From positions 1 through 26,213 of IMG/VR virus record IMGVR_UViG_3300031569_000035: a stretch of 26,213 nt of DNA. One strand, 5' to 3'. Origin of the DNA: a virus. The notes below the pieces were generated by a model. The model searched no databases. It was not told the origin of the DNA and worked only from the letters and a program-made list of their open reading frames with translations. Of the stretch, positions 1-7,482 are shown in pieces; position 1 is the stretch's first letter; each line of letters opens with the position of its first letter. The translations under genes were made by a program, and so were the position numbers.

Positions 1-442
1 GTGAGCCTGCCTGTAGGCGCTGCTGTGAACCTTGTAGACCTGCCTGTTGATTCTGCATACTAGCTTGGCGAGCCATATCTTGAGCGTTCTGATAACCTGT
101 CTGGCGCAAGCCTGAAGCTGTACGTGCCGCTTGATCCGCATAAGCTCGGTTAGTCTCTGCCTCTGCAATGCCGTGGCGTGAACCACCAAACGCATTAGCT
201 GCACCTGCTTGTGCACCGCCAACATTCTGCTGCATCTGTCGCGCTCGTTCAATATCGGATAGAGACTGATTAACAACCTGATTTTCATACGGGTTCGTGT
301 ATTGCTGCAGGTTTGCTTGGCTTGGTGCGCCAATAGCCATAGGACGGTAACCCATCTCTGACGCTGCGCCCATTCCTGCCTTTTGTATGCCTTGAGCTGC
401 TGCTGTGTTGACGTTAAAACCGCCTTGCTGTGGTGCTGCCAT
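1..442 (-). CDS. Virion-associated Gln/Ala/Gly-rich protein (partial, C-terminus off the left edge)
   Basis: An open frame starts with ATG at 442 (AAGGA about 10 nt upstream) and runs off position 1 with no stop, giving 147 visible residues. It is rich in Gln, Ala and Gly, with an N-terminal low-complexity part followed by NPYENQVVNQSLSDIERARQ and then AFGGSRHGIAE. That NPYE/VVN/DIERAR/GGSRHG pattern is familiar from structural proteins in the tail modules of aquatic podoviruses and siphoviruses. The helical Gln-rich stretch suggests coiled coil. It lies 29 nt downstream of another virion protein and is probably co-transcribed with it. A role in DNA ejection or tail assembly is inference only. 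The function is not established. Confidence 0.75.
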   Translation of the reverse strand, partial: MAAPQQGGFNVNTAAAQGIQKAGMGAASEMGYRPMAIGAPSQANLQQYTNPYENQVVNQSLSDIERARQMQQNVGGAQAGAANAFGGSRHGIAEAETNRAYADQAARTASGLRQTGYQNAQDMARQASMQNQQAGLQGSQQRLQAGS

Positions 443-471
443 GATCTTATTCCTTAACTTAAATTAGTAGA

Positions 472-1464
472 CTATCTGCCGCTGCCGCCAGAAATACCAC
501 CATAACCTGAAGACGCTGCCTTACCGCCACCGCTATATGTACTACCGCCGCCGATATACTCACCCTCACCTCCATTGCCACCACCACTTTTAATAACAGG
601 AGAAGGTAATGGATATGTAGTTGCGCTTAGGTTTAGGTTTTCTAAATACCTAGCGTTAGTGTCAGCTTGTGCCTCTTCAGCGAGTCTAGCCGCGTAACGA
701 TCAGCTCCTGCGTTCATCTGAGATAAAGCCTCTGCCTGAGTCATTGGAGCATCGCCTAAGCCTCTAGCGTTAAATAGAAGCCCTTGTGCGCCATCTACCG
801 CCCTATCAACTCCACCAAAAATAGTATTGCCCAAGCTTTCAGTCCAAGGTATATCCCTTCGACCACCTTCACCAAAGCTCATATCTCGGTAATCAATTAC
901 ACCATCACCAGAAATATCCTCTGTAGGGTTGCTGTAACCGTATGGGTTGTATTGGTTGTTAACGCCGTAATAAGCTCCGTCAGAAGAGTTTGCTAGGCCA
1001 CCAGCTACAGCGGACATATTGCCACCCTTAGCGTAATTAGTATTCATTACTTGCTCTACAGTAGGAGCGTAATTATTCTTTGCTGGAGCGCCTGTAACTG
1101 GGTCAATAAACATATCTGCCATAGCTTGATACTGAGCAGGTCTATTAGCTTTAAGCTGGTCAACCGATTCCTGAAACATAGGCGCACTAGAGTAGCCCTG
1201 AATGCCACCAGCGAATGTCTGAGCTTCTGGAATGCCTGCAGTAGCGTCAAAGCCTTGTGGGGCCAATCCAAAGGCACTTGCTGCGCCTCCAGTAGATTGC
1301 ATAGACTGCTGCTGCATAGGCGAGAAGGCTGCTACGTCTGGGCCGTAGTATGGTACATAGCCGATTTGAGACACATCACGGCCTTTGTTGATATTCTCGA
1401 TAGCTGCATTTTCCAGCCATGCAGGAATCTCTGTGGTGCTTGTTGTTGAACCGCCTTTTGACAT
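472..1464 (-). CDS. Virion/tail-module protein with an EF-hand-like calcium loop
   Basis: This 330-aa protein begins at ATG 1464 behind GAGGTTC. The N-terminus (MSKGGSTT, then EIPAWLENAA and IGYVPYYGPDVAAFSPMQ) matches a virion protein type common in aquatic phage tail modules, usually of unknown function. The C-terminal about 40 residues are Gly/Ser-rich, suggesting a flexible tail. Residues 183-194 read D-I-S-G-D-G-V-I-D-Y-R-D, a full 12-residue EF-hand/dockerin-type loop with acidic or Ser ligands at loop positions 1, 3, 5, 9 and 12, Gly at 6 and Ile at 8. Calcium binding is inferred from the loop alone. It lies 2 nt after the preceding stop in the structural operon. Assignment as structural is likely; the exact role is unknown. 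Confidence 0.8.
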   Translation of the reverse strand: MSKGGSTTSTTEIPAWLENAAIENINKGRDVSQIGYVPYYGPDVAAFSPMQQQSMQSTGGAASAFGLAPQGFDATAGIPEAQTFAGGIQGYSSAPMFQESVDQLKANRPAQYQAMADMFIDPVTGAPAKNNYAPTVEQVMNTNYAKGGNMSAVAGGLANSSDGAYYGVNNQYNPYGYSNPTEDISGDGVIDYRDMSFGEGGRRDIPWTESLGNTIFGGVDRAVDGAQGLLFNARGLGDAPMTQAEALSQMNAGADRYAARLAEEAQADTNARYLENLNLSATTYPLPSPVIKSGGGNGGEGEYIGGGSTYSGGGKAASSGYGGISGGSGR

Positions 1465-1466
1465 GC

Positions 1467-1823
1467 CTAGAACCTCTTCTCTAATAACACTAGCTGAGAC
1501 TTCCAGCCGTCATTTTGTAATGCCTTAACCCAACCTTTGCGACCTGTCATAGTAAGACTTTCGCAACCTTGGTCTATGGCCCATTGTACCACTGATTCGT
1601 GCATACCCAAAATTTCATTCAGGTCTCCACCACCAAGAAAGACATGTAGAACCTTCTTCCTTGGATATGCTGTAATTTCTGTAACAAGGCATGAGTCTTT
1701 AGCAGGCCATAATTGCATACGACCTTCTGTGATCGCTTCTGCAATATCCTCGAATAAATGAGTACCACCACCATACTCTAAAGCCGCATCAATCCATCCT
1801 CTACAACGCTCTAGCTCATTCAT
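1467..1823 (-). CDS. GNAT-like virion-associated protein (T7 gp13-type)
   Basis: This 118-aa protein has a compact alpha/beta look. A strand segment (VTEITAYPRKKVLHVFLGGG) is followed by a helix, HESVVQWAIDQGC, and then LTMTGRKGWVKALQNDGW. The GRKGW turn and the closing strand resemble the acetyltransferase-like fold of small proteins found among internal virion or tail genes of podoviruses, such as the T7 gp13 group. A catalytic acetyltransferase role is not implied: the usual acetyl-CoA loop is reduced to GRKGW. The start ATG overlaps the previous gene's stop (ATGA), so the two are translationally coupled. The family call rests on remembered motifs, with moderate certainty. Confidence 0.65.
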   Translation of the reverse strand: MNELERCRGWIDAALEYGGGTHLFEDIAEAITEGRMQLWPAKDSCLVTEITAYPRKKVLHVFLGGGDLNEILGMHESVVQWAIDQGCESLTMTGRKGWVKALQNDGWKSQLVLLEKRF

Positions 1824-2485
1824 AGTTGACGTATTCTAGCTGCTGTAAGAACAATACTTGGAGTCGATGGTGCAAACGCTGTAGCAGGAACCGCCTCAAG
1901 CTTAATAGCCAAGCTATCACTTGCCCACATAATCTCTAGGTAATCACCTGCAAAGACGTTAAAAATCTGTGTACGACTCAAAACTGTAGTTGTGTCATTC
2001 TCTTTGATCGATACTTTGATAGTAGATCCCTGAGCGTCCACGCCATTAACTCTAGGCCAAAACCATACTGTTTTTAAGCTGGCGTTGCTTGACGTTAACT
2101 GTGCTGAGAAAGATAGCATGTAGATACCCGCATCAGCGAATACAACTCTTGATGTTGGTGTGCCTAACGCAATATCCTCAGCAGAGCTTGTAGAGTCTAA
2201 TGGAATTGTTGTTGCTGTGTTTATCGTAGTGATTGTAGCGTCTGTAGTTCTTGTAAAAGCACCATAGCCACCCCTTAACACAATAGGCACGTACTCACCA
2301 TCCAGCGATACTACAGGCTGTGATTCTATCTGATCCCATAGCAATACACCGTCTTCTGCTGCCGATTCATCAGCAACCTTAAAGCGTAATGAGCTACGAG
2401 TCCTAGCAAGCCACAACGATGTACGCTGCGCCCACTGAGGCCAGTTATCATTCAGGAGCTTTGGTGGTACATCTAAGATGCTCAA
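1820..2485 (-). CDS. Beta-rich virion protein with C1q/TNF-like C-terminal part, TTG start
   Basis: This 221-aa protein starts at TTG 2485, set by a strong AAGGAGG about 7 nt upstream. The TTG shares bases with the TGA stop of the upstream gene. The N-terminus (PPKLLNDNWPQWAQRTSLWLARTRS) is helical. From about residue 75 on it is nearly all beta strand, with ADAGIYMLSFSAQLTS, WFWPRVNGVDA and FAGDYLEIMWASD. These recall C1q/TNF-like beta sandwiches, which are common in aquatic phage head or tail decoration proteins. It lies between a tail protein and a GNAT-like protein. Structural assignment is likely; attachment to head or tail is undecided. Confidence 0.7.
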   Translation of the reverse strand: MSILDVPPKLLNDNWPQWAQRTSLWLARTRSSLRFKVADESAAEDGVLLWDQIESQPVVSLDGEYVPIVLRGGYGAFTRTTDATITTINTATTIPLDSTSSAEDIALGTPTSRVVFADAGIYMLSFSAQLTSSNASLKTVWFWPRVNGVDAQGSTIKVSIKENDTTTVLSRTQIFNVFAGDYLEIMWASDSLAIKLEAVPATAFAPSTPSIVLTAARIRQL

Positions 2486-3963
2486 CGCTTGCCTCCTTGT
2501 TTGACTTCCAATCTGTTAATGCCAACACGCCAATCGCTAGTGCTAACGCCTTCAATCCGCATACGGATTTGTCTGCCAGTAAAACGTAGGCTAGTGGGGT
2601 TAGCCATGTTAAAAGGCCCATATGTTCTTTCCACATCGTTGGGATAGAATCGAGTTTTGAATATAGCGTCAACATCGCCCTGCGTTTTCTCATCTGGTAT
2701 CATCTGGGTAACCGACATAACATTCTCGCCGTCACCGATAGAGATTGGCCCTGACTCTACGAATGGTTCAACACCATCATAATTAAAGCCTATCTCGTGT
2801 TCATAAAGTTTCTTGTCTGTGGCAGAGGCGCTTATAGGGTAGCGGTATACGCCAGAGTCAACAGCAGCAGTTCTAGCCATCAAACCAATAGACCATGTAT
2901 TGTCGTTGTAGTTATACGCTACATAGCGGTCATTTTCGTTTGAGGCACCAGACGGATAGAACCACCATACCTCACCGTAAGTAGCGTTAGATACTGCTGC
3001 CACCTTACTGATCTGGCTTACGTTAATATCAGAAAACACATAATCTGATACGTCACATGGGATCTCTGTAACCTTACCGCCATTATAGCCATAGAATGAT
3101 CTACGCCCCATCCATATTGCGCCAATATCTACCACTGCTTTTGCACTAGCTGAGACAATGCCACATGATGTTCCTACGCGCTCAATACCATAAACGTAAG
3201 GTGGGCCACTATAGCTAGCAACATGAGCATCTGTATCGGTTAGTATAAGCGTCTGGTTCTGAACCTTAACGCCACACTGAATGCGTCCACTTGTCTGCAG
3301 CTCTAGATCACCTGCCTCGTTAGTGGCTGCTGGAGTCCATGTAGTGTTATCTTCACGGTCTGACCATTGTACTAATCGTGGGTTACCACCAGCACCAAGA
3401 GCCATTAAAAACCGCTCTTCAGTCACTACAATAGATCTACAACTGGTAGGTGCGTTAGCAATCACTACCGCTGGAGTACCTGTAACTAGCGACCATTCGT
3501 AAATTTTACCGTCTGCGTTAGAGCAGGCCACCATGTTTTCACCCCATGAGTCTAACGCCCATGAAGTTGCTGGTGTGATCGTAGACGCTTCTATACGAGC
3601 AATACCATAGTATTCTTGACCATAGAATGAGTTACCGTAGCCAACAGGGTTTAAGGCATCTTCAGTGCCAGCCACCAATCCTGCTGGGCTAATGTCATAC
3701 TGGGTTCCAGCCGAATTATAAATGTATAGCGCATTGTAAGTACCCGCACCAATCCAACGATCAGAGCCGTTATCTATCCATGCGTGTAAGCCACGAACCT
3801 TAGCGGCTGTAGCTGTGTCACTGCGAGGTCTCCACCCACCGATGGGCCGTAGGGTATTGTCATGCCAGCGTACTAGGTTGGAATCGCGCCAGCGCCCTGA
3901 CGATTGCAAGTCAGTACCGTTACGGTATATGCCTGCAGGTAAATCCAATTTGATTAGCGCCAT
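2482..3963 (-). CDS. Tail protein, possible nozzle/tail-tube component
   Basis: This 493-aa protein starts at ATG 3963 behind AAGGGA. The opening MALIKLDLPAGIYRNGTDLQ and RWRDSNLVRWHDNTLRPIGGW is a hallmark N-terminus of a large conserved tail-module protein in aquatic phages. The body is beta-rich and repetitive, with many W/Y/G turns (WIGAGTYNALYIY, MGRRSFYGYNGG, GEVWWFYPSG), which would fit a propeller. No transmembrane segment or enzyme motif is visible. The size and position between adaptor/fibre genes and virion proteins resemble podoviral nozzle proteins (P22 gp10 or T7 gp12 role). That role is inferred from context, not seen in the sequence. Confidence 0.75.
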   Translation of the reverse strand: MALIKLDLPAGIYRNGTDLQSSGRWRDSNLVRWHDNTLRPIGGWRPRSDTATAAKVRGLHAWIDNGSDRWIGAGTYNALYIYNSAGTQYDISPAGLVAGTEDALNPVGYGNSFYGQEYYGIARIEASTITPATSWALDSWGENMVACSNADGKIYEWSLVTGTPAVVIANAPTSCRSIVVTEERFLMALGAGGNPRLVQWSDREDNTTWTPAATNEAGDLELQTSGRIQCGVKVQNQTLILTDTDAHVASYSGPPYVYGIERVGTSCGIVSASAKAVVDIGAIWMGRRSFYGYNGGKVTEIPCDVSDYVFSDINVSQISKVAAVSNATYGEVWWFYPSGASNENDRYVAYNYNDNTWSIGLMARTAAVDSGVYRYPISASATDKKLYEHEIGFNYDGVEPFVESGPISIGDGENVMSVTQMIPDEKTQGDVDAIFKTRFYPNDVERTYGPFNMANPTSLRFTGRQIRMRIEGVSTSDWRVGINRLEVKQGGKR

Positions 3964-3965
3964 GT

Positions 3966-4403
3966 CTATCCCTTCAAGTAAATAGCAACCCCGAAGAGCG
4001 CTCCCATTATTAATAACAGTGTACCACCAATCTTAATGCCGATGGTGACGTTCTCTTCCAGTGCTTTGGCTCGCTGGTGTCGCCTACGCGCCTCAAGTCT
4101 TACCTGCTCCTTCTGATCCCTTGACCACTCCGCTTTAAACTGCACGAAGTTTGCGTATCCAAGTAGACCTTGTTTGTTGAGCATATACTTCAGCTCGTCT
4201 TCTTGCTTGCGTAATTGCTGCTGTGCCTGATAAGCCTCAAGTGCCGAACCTTTGCCTTTAGTAGCAACCTCTTTAGCTATATCGTTCTCAGCTTTGAAGT
4301 ATTTGCTAGTGGCATCAGCTACATCAAATAGCTCCTTACCATTAGATAAGGCTTGTTTAATAACTTTGAAGGCAGCATTGGCTATTGCGAGTTCAGCTAG
4401 CAT
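3966..4403 (-). CDS. Coiled-coil virion-module protein with C-terminal membrane segment
   Basis: This 145-aa protein starts MLAELAIANAAFKVIKQAL, a conserved opening of a small protein found with tail genes in many aquatic phages. Residues about 45-115 are charged and helical (QQQLRKQEDELKYML, then Arg/Lys/Glu-rich). Residues about 122-143 (IGIKIGGTLLLIMGALFGVAIYL) form one hydrophobic helix ending in Lys-Gly. One membrane anchor behind a coiled coil fits either an ejected protein or a lysis accessory protein. The location among tail genes favours the former. Its start overlaps the end of the upstream 60-aa frame by 7 nt. The function is unknown. Confidence 0.72.
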   Translation of the reverse strand: MLAELAIANAAFKVIKQALSNGKELFDVADATSKYFKAENDIAKEVATKGKGSALEAYQAQQQLRKQEDELKYMLNKQGLLGYANFVQFKAEWSRDQKEQVRLEARRRHQRAKALEENVTIGIKIGGTLLLIMGALFGVAIYLKG

Positions 4404-4579
4404 TTAGCCACCCAATGTAGCGTACTGTACGCGGTTGGCGAATAAGGCTTACTTGGAGGCTGTATACGCATGTAATCCTGCTTCCTTATTACCTGTGGCT
4501 CAGTAACCAACACCTGTCCCACTGGCGCTGTGGCAGGCGCTATGTGGGTTGGGTATAAGCTGGTTAAGTCTGACCACAC
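4397..4579 (-). CDS. Small proline-rich hypothetical protein, GTG start
   Basis: This 60-aa frame fills the gap between two tail-module genes. It begins at GTG 4579, directly after the TAA of the 76-aa gene, with no convincing Shine-Dalgarno, so translation would depend on reinitiation. It ends inside the start of the 145-aa gene. The sequence is rich in Pro, Thr and Tyr (HIAPATAPVGQVLVTEP, QPPSKPYSPTAYSTLHW) with no recognised domain. The snug fit on both sides favours a real gene. The missing ribosome site and short length keep it uncertain, and an internal ATG (MRIQPPSKPYSP) is an alternative start. Confidence 0.5.
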   Translation of the reverse strand: MWSDLTSLYPTHIAPATAPVGQVLVTEPQVIRKQDYMRIQPPSKPYSPTAYSTLHWVAKC

Positions 4580-4810
4580 TTAGGCAGCAACAGGCATCAG
4601 TGCTTTTAGCTCTTCCGCTGTACTCGCTGCTTCCATAGACACTTGCAATGCTGCATCATCTGTACGGATAACTTCACGGGCTGCTTCGGCTGCTGTAGCT
4701 TCTGCTGGGATGGTTGCTTTAATATCTAAAGGTGCAAAGGCTGCGTTGCGTGTGGCTCTACGTGAGTCGTGTGCAATTACCTTGGCTTTGGTCATGTCTA
4801 CTGTAATCAT
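4580..4810 (-). CDS. Small tail-module protein, possible fibre chaperone
   Basis: This 76-aa protein starts MITVDMTKAKVIAHDSRRA, with AAGGA about 9 nt before the ATG. The N-terminal pattern (TKAK-IAHD-RR-R---FAPLDI-ATIP) is common in small phage proteins located just after fibre genes. The C-terminal half is Ala/Glu-rich and helical (EATAAEAAREVIRTDD, then STAEELKALM). In many phages this position holds a fibre-assembly helper or a dispensable structural accessory. The chaperone idea rests on its place next to the 115-aa protein. A TATAAT string overlaps the start codon here but is part of the ribosome-site/ATG context and was not taken as a promoter. Confidence 0.65.
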   Translation of the reverse strand: MITVDMTKAKVIAHDSRRATRNAAFAPLDIKATIPAEATAAEAAREVIRTDDAALQVSMEAASTAEELKALMPVAA

Positions 4811-4850
4811 TATACTGTTCCTTCTAATGCTTCAATACGAGCGATTAATA

Positions 4851-5198
4851 TTAGTATGGTTTAGGGTACTTATCTTTAATGGATTGAATATCTGCTTTCC
4901 AACTGTCAATACCTCCATGAAAAATACTATCAAGCTGATCCTCCGTTGATGGGTATTCATGCACTCGCTTTGCTTTATAGTCAGCGTTATACCGTCCTAA
5001 AAACTCAGTAGCATTTAGAAAACCATCAAGCCTAACGAACTCACCTTCAACCTCGTCACTTGGAATCTCTTTTGACATATCAAAATCATCAGGTACTTGG
5101 TACTCGCTAAGATCTGCCTGAGAGTACAGTGCTGACTCACGCTTCTTTGAAGTGGTAACAACTCGATTTTCTTCTTTATTTACATATACAAATAACAT
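4851..5198 (-). CDS. Putative tail fibre assembly chaperone (XkdW-like C-terminus)
   Basis: This 115-aa protein starts at ATG 5198 behind AGGAG. Its C-terminus (EYPSTEDQLDSIFHGGIDSW, then IQSIKDKYPKPY) is the typical ending of small phage tail-assembly proteins encoded directly after a fibre gene: YPS-x2-DQLD-x3-HGG followed by I-x2-IK-x-KYPK. The N-terminal half is charged, with several Asp/Glu. It stands immediately downstream of the knob-bearing fibre gene at 5208-5951, as expected for a fibre chaperone. The family pattern is fairly firm. The exact client fibre is inferred from adjacency. Confidence 0.7.
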   Translation of the reverse strand: MLFVYVNKEENRVVTTSKKRESALYSQADLSEYQVPDDFDMSKEIPSDEVEGEFVRLDGFLNATEFLGRYNADYKAKRVHEYPSTEDQLDSIFHGGIDSWKADIQSIKDKYPKPY

Positions 5199-5207
5199 TC
5201 ATTTCTC

Positions 5208-5951
5208 CTAAAATGCTGACCAAGATGACCAAGTATTATTATACCGATTACGCTGGTAACGATGGTTGGTGCTGTAACCTATAGCCCATTGGGTCAGATT
5301 CCCCGAAGAGCTGTACAAAAAACAGAAGGAGTGAAAATATTGCGCCCCCGAAGGGCCATTAGTAGCAGTGCCTAGTAAAAGTGTTGCACCACTACCACTT
5401 CGAGCGTTTGTGGAGTGATTCCAATCTTGTGTTCCTAATGTAGAAGCTGCTCCAATACCACCTATTAATTGATAATCGGAATTGCCAGAACCAATTATAA
5501 GGTTGCCCCCTATACGTGTATCATTATTGTTAGGCTGAATTTCAAGTGGATACGAAACTGCTGTGCCATCTGTTCTTTGAGCAGCTATATAGCCCCAACC
5601 AGTGCCGTCAGCACCCATTACTAGGCCGTAATTATTACCAGATGTGATATTACCAAAACAAGCAGCACCAGTAGCAGCACCAGCAGCAGGGCCACCAGCC
5701 GTAGACAATCCTAATGCTACTTGGAGTCCTGCATTTGGAGAATTTGTGTTAACTCCCACGTTTCCTGTATTGTCTACACGTAGTCGCTCTACTGGGGTGG
5801 TTGTCCCTGTCTTAACGGTAAAAACACCTGCTGTACTTACCTCTGCACCAGATACATTATTCTCTGGGGTAATGTATGACGTTGCAGAGTATTTAAGATT
5901 TTTACCTGCTTCTAGGGTTATACCGTCACTACCGCTTATTACTGTAGCCAT
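5208..5951 (-). CDS. Tail fibre with C-terminal pyocin-knob-like receptor tip
   Basis: This 247-aa protein starts at an ATG overlapping the upstream TAA. Residues about 45-80 hold the fibre motif PVERLRVDNTGNVGVNTNSP, typical of trimeric phage fibre shafts. A Gly/Ala/Ser-rich middle follows. The last about 70 residues contain aromatic W-Y repeats: QDWNHS, then QWAIGYSTNHRYQRNRYNNT, then WSSWSAF. The final W-x2-W after RY-x-R-x3-N resembles the knob domain at the tips of pyocin and podoviral fibres, which contact surface sugars. It is followed by a chaperone-like gene. This is the best candidate in the window for the receptor-binding tip. Confidence 0.75.
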   Translation of the reverse strand: MATVISGSDGITLEAGKNLKYSATSYITPENNVSGAEVSTAGVFTVKTGTTTPVERLRVDNTGNVGVNTNSPNAGLQVALGLSTAGGPAAGAATGAACFGNITSGNNYGLVMGADGTGWGYIAAQRTDGTAVSYPLEIQPNNNDTRIGGNLIIGSGNSDYQLIGGIGAASTLGTQDWNHSTNARSGSGATLLLGTATNGPSGAQYFHSFCFLYSSSGNLTQWAIGYSTNHRYQRNRYNNTWSSWSAF

Positions 5952-6163
5952 TATGCACCCACCCCATCAGTCAAAGTAGCCTCATCAACAGACCATGCGT
6001 TACGGAATGTACGATCAGAAGGTACTACATCATCAGCTACAATCTTAAACTTCAAGCCTGTAGGTACGTCTTTCAAAGCAGTCTGTGCGTCAGTTAAGGA
6101 ACAGTTCGCTGCTGGTGTGATGACGGCTACACTGCCGTCTGTGTTTTGATATATGATTTTCAT
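5951..6163 (-). CDS. Conserved small tail-module protein
   Basis: This 70-aa protein starts MKIIYQNTDGSVAVITPA behind AAAGGA. It keeps a pattern seen in small phage proteins lying between fibre genes: MKIIYQN-x-DG-x-V at the N-terminus, KDVPTGLKFKIV in the middle, and DRTFRNAW near the end. The strands and the short Asp-rich turn suggest a compact beta fold. It overlaps the next fibre gene by its stop (TAATG), so it is translated in the same unit. A role in fibre folding or attachment is possible but unproven. Confidence 0.7.
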   Translation of the reverse strand: MKIIYQNTDGSVAVITPAANCSLTDAQTALKDVPTGLKFKIVADDVVPSDRTFRNAWSVDEATLTDGVGA

Positions 6164-6175
6164 TTGTTTGTTCCT

Positions 6176-6553
6176 TTAATTAGCGAATGCAACAACAGCA
6201 ACGTAAGGGGATGCGACGGCAACGGTATTTGACGTATACATTTCAACTTGACATTGTGTAGTGGATACAGGTATCACACTGGCGTTATGTTCTGCTGGAT
6301 TAGATGCAGAGTTAGCAGCATTAGCCACTAAGCAATAAGATGTATTTAAAAATGCTGTAGTAAAGTTGATCTTTGTATTATTTACATCAACATCAGTTAG
6401 ACTACTAACACCATAAGAGTCCAAAATAGACCCAGACACTTCACTAAAACAAACCCAAGCCTTAGCCATCCTCTGATCTAACGCTGGAATACTAGGCTCA
6501 GTCGTTGTGCTACCGTCTGCCGCTAGGAGTGTGCTTACTTTGATTGTAGACAT
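6176..6553 (-). CDS. Short tail fibre protein (MSTIK family, copy 1)
   Basis: This 125-aa protein starts [20 protein letters not shown] and continues with AWVCFSEVSG, ILDSYGVSSLTDVDVNNTKI and INFTTAFLNTSYCLVANA. The order is a short N-terminal anchor, a DG/T turn, then an AWV-x-F strand and GVSSLTD/INFTTA. It is the same as in the neighbouring 127-aa protein, so the two are paralogous fibre modules. Its start overlaps the TAA of copy 1's upstream partner (TAATG). Such small beta-rich proteins are common in aquatic phage fibre loci, probably as fibre subunits or alternative tips. That use is inference. Confidence 0.7.
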   Translation of the reverse strand: MSTIKVSTLLAADGSTTTEPSIPALDQRMAKAWVCFSEVSGSILDSYGVSSLTDVDVNNTKINFTTAFLNTSYCLVANAANSASNPAEHNASVIPVSTTQCQVEMYTSNTVAVASPYVAVVAFAN

Positions 6554-6936
6554 TATGCTTGGCCTCCCATTACTTGTGAGCTAATTATACTTACATCAGT
6601 CTTAGTGCCAGCGGCTATTGTGTGATCCCCATAAATAGCTAAAAGGTAGCCTGCTGTTGTGAAACTTGTGTTTTTACACAATGAAGCATACGTGGAGGCA
6701 TGTTCAATTGCAGAGGAAGCTGTAGCATAGTTAACATTAGCCATAGTTGTAGAAAAATTAATTGTGTACTGACCAACCCCGCCATCAGTAATACTGCTCA
6801 CATTCTCACTGCCCCTAATAGCCACTGTACCTGTGCCATTAAAGTTCACCCAAGCCGTAGGTATTAACTTCTGACCTTTAACCGTAGGGATTCCACCAGA
6901 GGCATTCTGTATATCGTTTGCCTTAATTGTACTCAT
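6553..6936 (-). CDS. Short tail fibre protein (MSTIK family, copy 2)
   Basis: The start chosen is ATG 6936 ([15 protein letters not shown]), which overlaps the upstream TGA as ATGA and has GGGTGAT just before it. A GTG at 6948 would add four residues but lacks a ribosome site. The 127-aa product carries [32 protein letters not shown] and [13 protein letters not shown], a pattern shared with copy 1 (AWV-x-F, VSSITD/SLTD, INF-TTA). Both are probably fibre-shaft or tip subunits made together. The duplication has diverged strongly in the variable central loops, as expected for receptor-facing proteins. Confidence 0.7.
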   Translation of the reverse strand: MSTIKANDIQNASGGIPTVKGQKLIPTAWVNFNGTGTVAIRGSENVSSITDGGVGQYTINFSTTMANVNYATASSAIEHASTYASLCKNTSFTTAGYLLAIYGDHTIAAGTKTDVSIISSQVMGGQA

Positions 6937-7448
6937 AAGATCACCCACGTTGAGCCACTAGCCACTGTAACTGTATAGCCTGAGTTGACCGTAATTGGCC
7001 CTACAGAGCTACCGTTCTCAGTGCCAGCGAATGTAATGTTTTCTGCTATGACTTTAGCGTTAGTTCGGATAACTGAATCAGTTCCTAAGCTTGGGCCACC
7101 ACCACCGATATCACCCCAGCCGTCAGCGGTGTAACCTTCAAATGATGACTCTGTTGTATTGTAGCGTAAACGACCATTAGCTGTACCTGTATCACGCTCT
7201 GCTGTAGTACCTTGTGATACTTGAAACGAGCCTGTTGACGTATTAGTTACGTTACCCGATAAAGCACCACCAGCTTTAGGCAAGGCGGCATTAGCTACAA
7301 TGATTGTAGCAGCTACAGCGTCAGCAGAAGCCTTCATCTGAGTGTCAACTAAGTCCATGTCGGTATTGATCTTAGTACCCCATGTGTCCTCTGAAGCACC
7401 TACTTCTGGCTTAGTTAAGCCATAGTTAGTTGTAGTTGTATCTGCCAT
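6933..7448 (-). CDS. Tail fibre protein with conserved N-terminal attachment motif
   Basis: This 171-aa protein starts [20 protein letters not shown] and continues [20 protein letters not shown], a well-known N-terminal motif of phage fibre proteins (NYGLTKP-x-VG-x-S, then W-x2-K-x-N). The middle has a Gly-rich pivot with a fibre hallmark: [20 protein letters not shown], followed by [16 protein letters not shown]. The C-terminus is strand-rich and ends [13 protein letters not shown], another ending typical of fibre domains. It lies right after the repeat fibre gene and is coupled to the next fibre gene by ATGA. Fibre identity is firm. Whether it forms one fibre with its neighbours is inferred. 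Confidence 0.8.
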   Translation of the reverse strand: MADTTTTNYGLTKPEVGASEDTWGTKINTDMDLVDTQMKASADAVAATIIVANAALPKAGGALSGNVTNTSTGSFQVSQGTTAERDTGTANGRLRYNTTESSFEGYTADGWGDIGGGGPSLGTDSVIRTNAKVIAENITFAGTENGSSVGPITVNSGYTVTVASGSTWVIL

Positions 7449-7476
7449 TGCAAAATCCTGTTAATAATCTGGTTTA

Positions 7477-7482
7477 ATTATA
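7477..7482 (-). promoter_or_regulatory. Possible minus-strand -10 box (TATAAT) before the fibre cluster
   Basis: A perfect TATAAT on the minus strand sits immediately after the TAG stop of the repeat fibre gene and about 30 nt before the start at 7448. It lacks the TGn extension seen at the other junctions, and no -35 was recognised. It is kept as a weak candidate because of its position. Confidence 0.35.

Noticed and set aside
1056-1277. 73-aa minus-strand frame inside the 330-aa gene
   Set aside because: Alternative frame within a well-supported gene; no ribosome site or family pattern.
4809-4814. TATAAT on the minus strand
   Set aside because: It overlaps the start codon of the 76-aa gene and has no TGn or -35; it is explained by the spacer before ATG.
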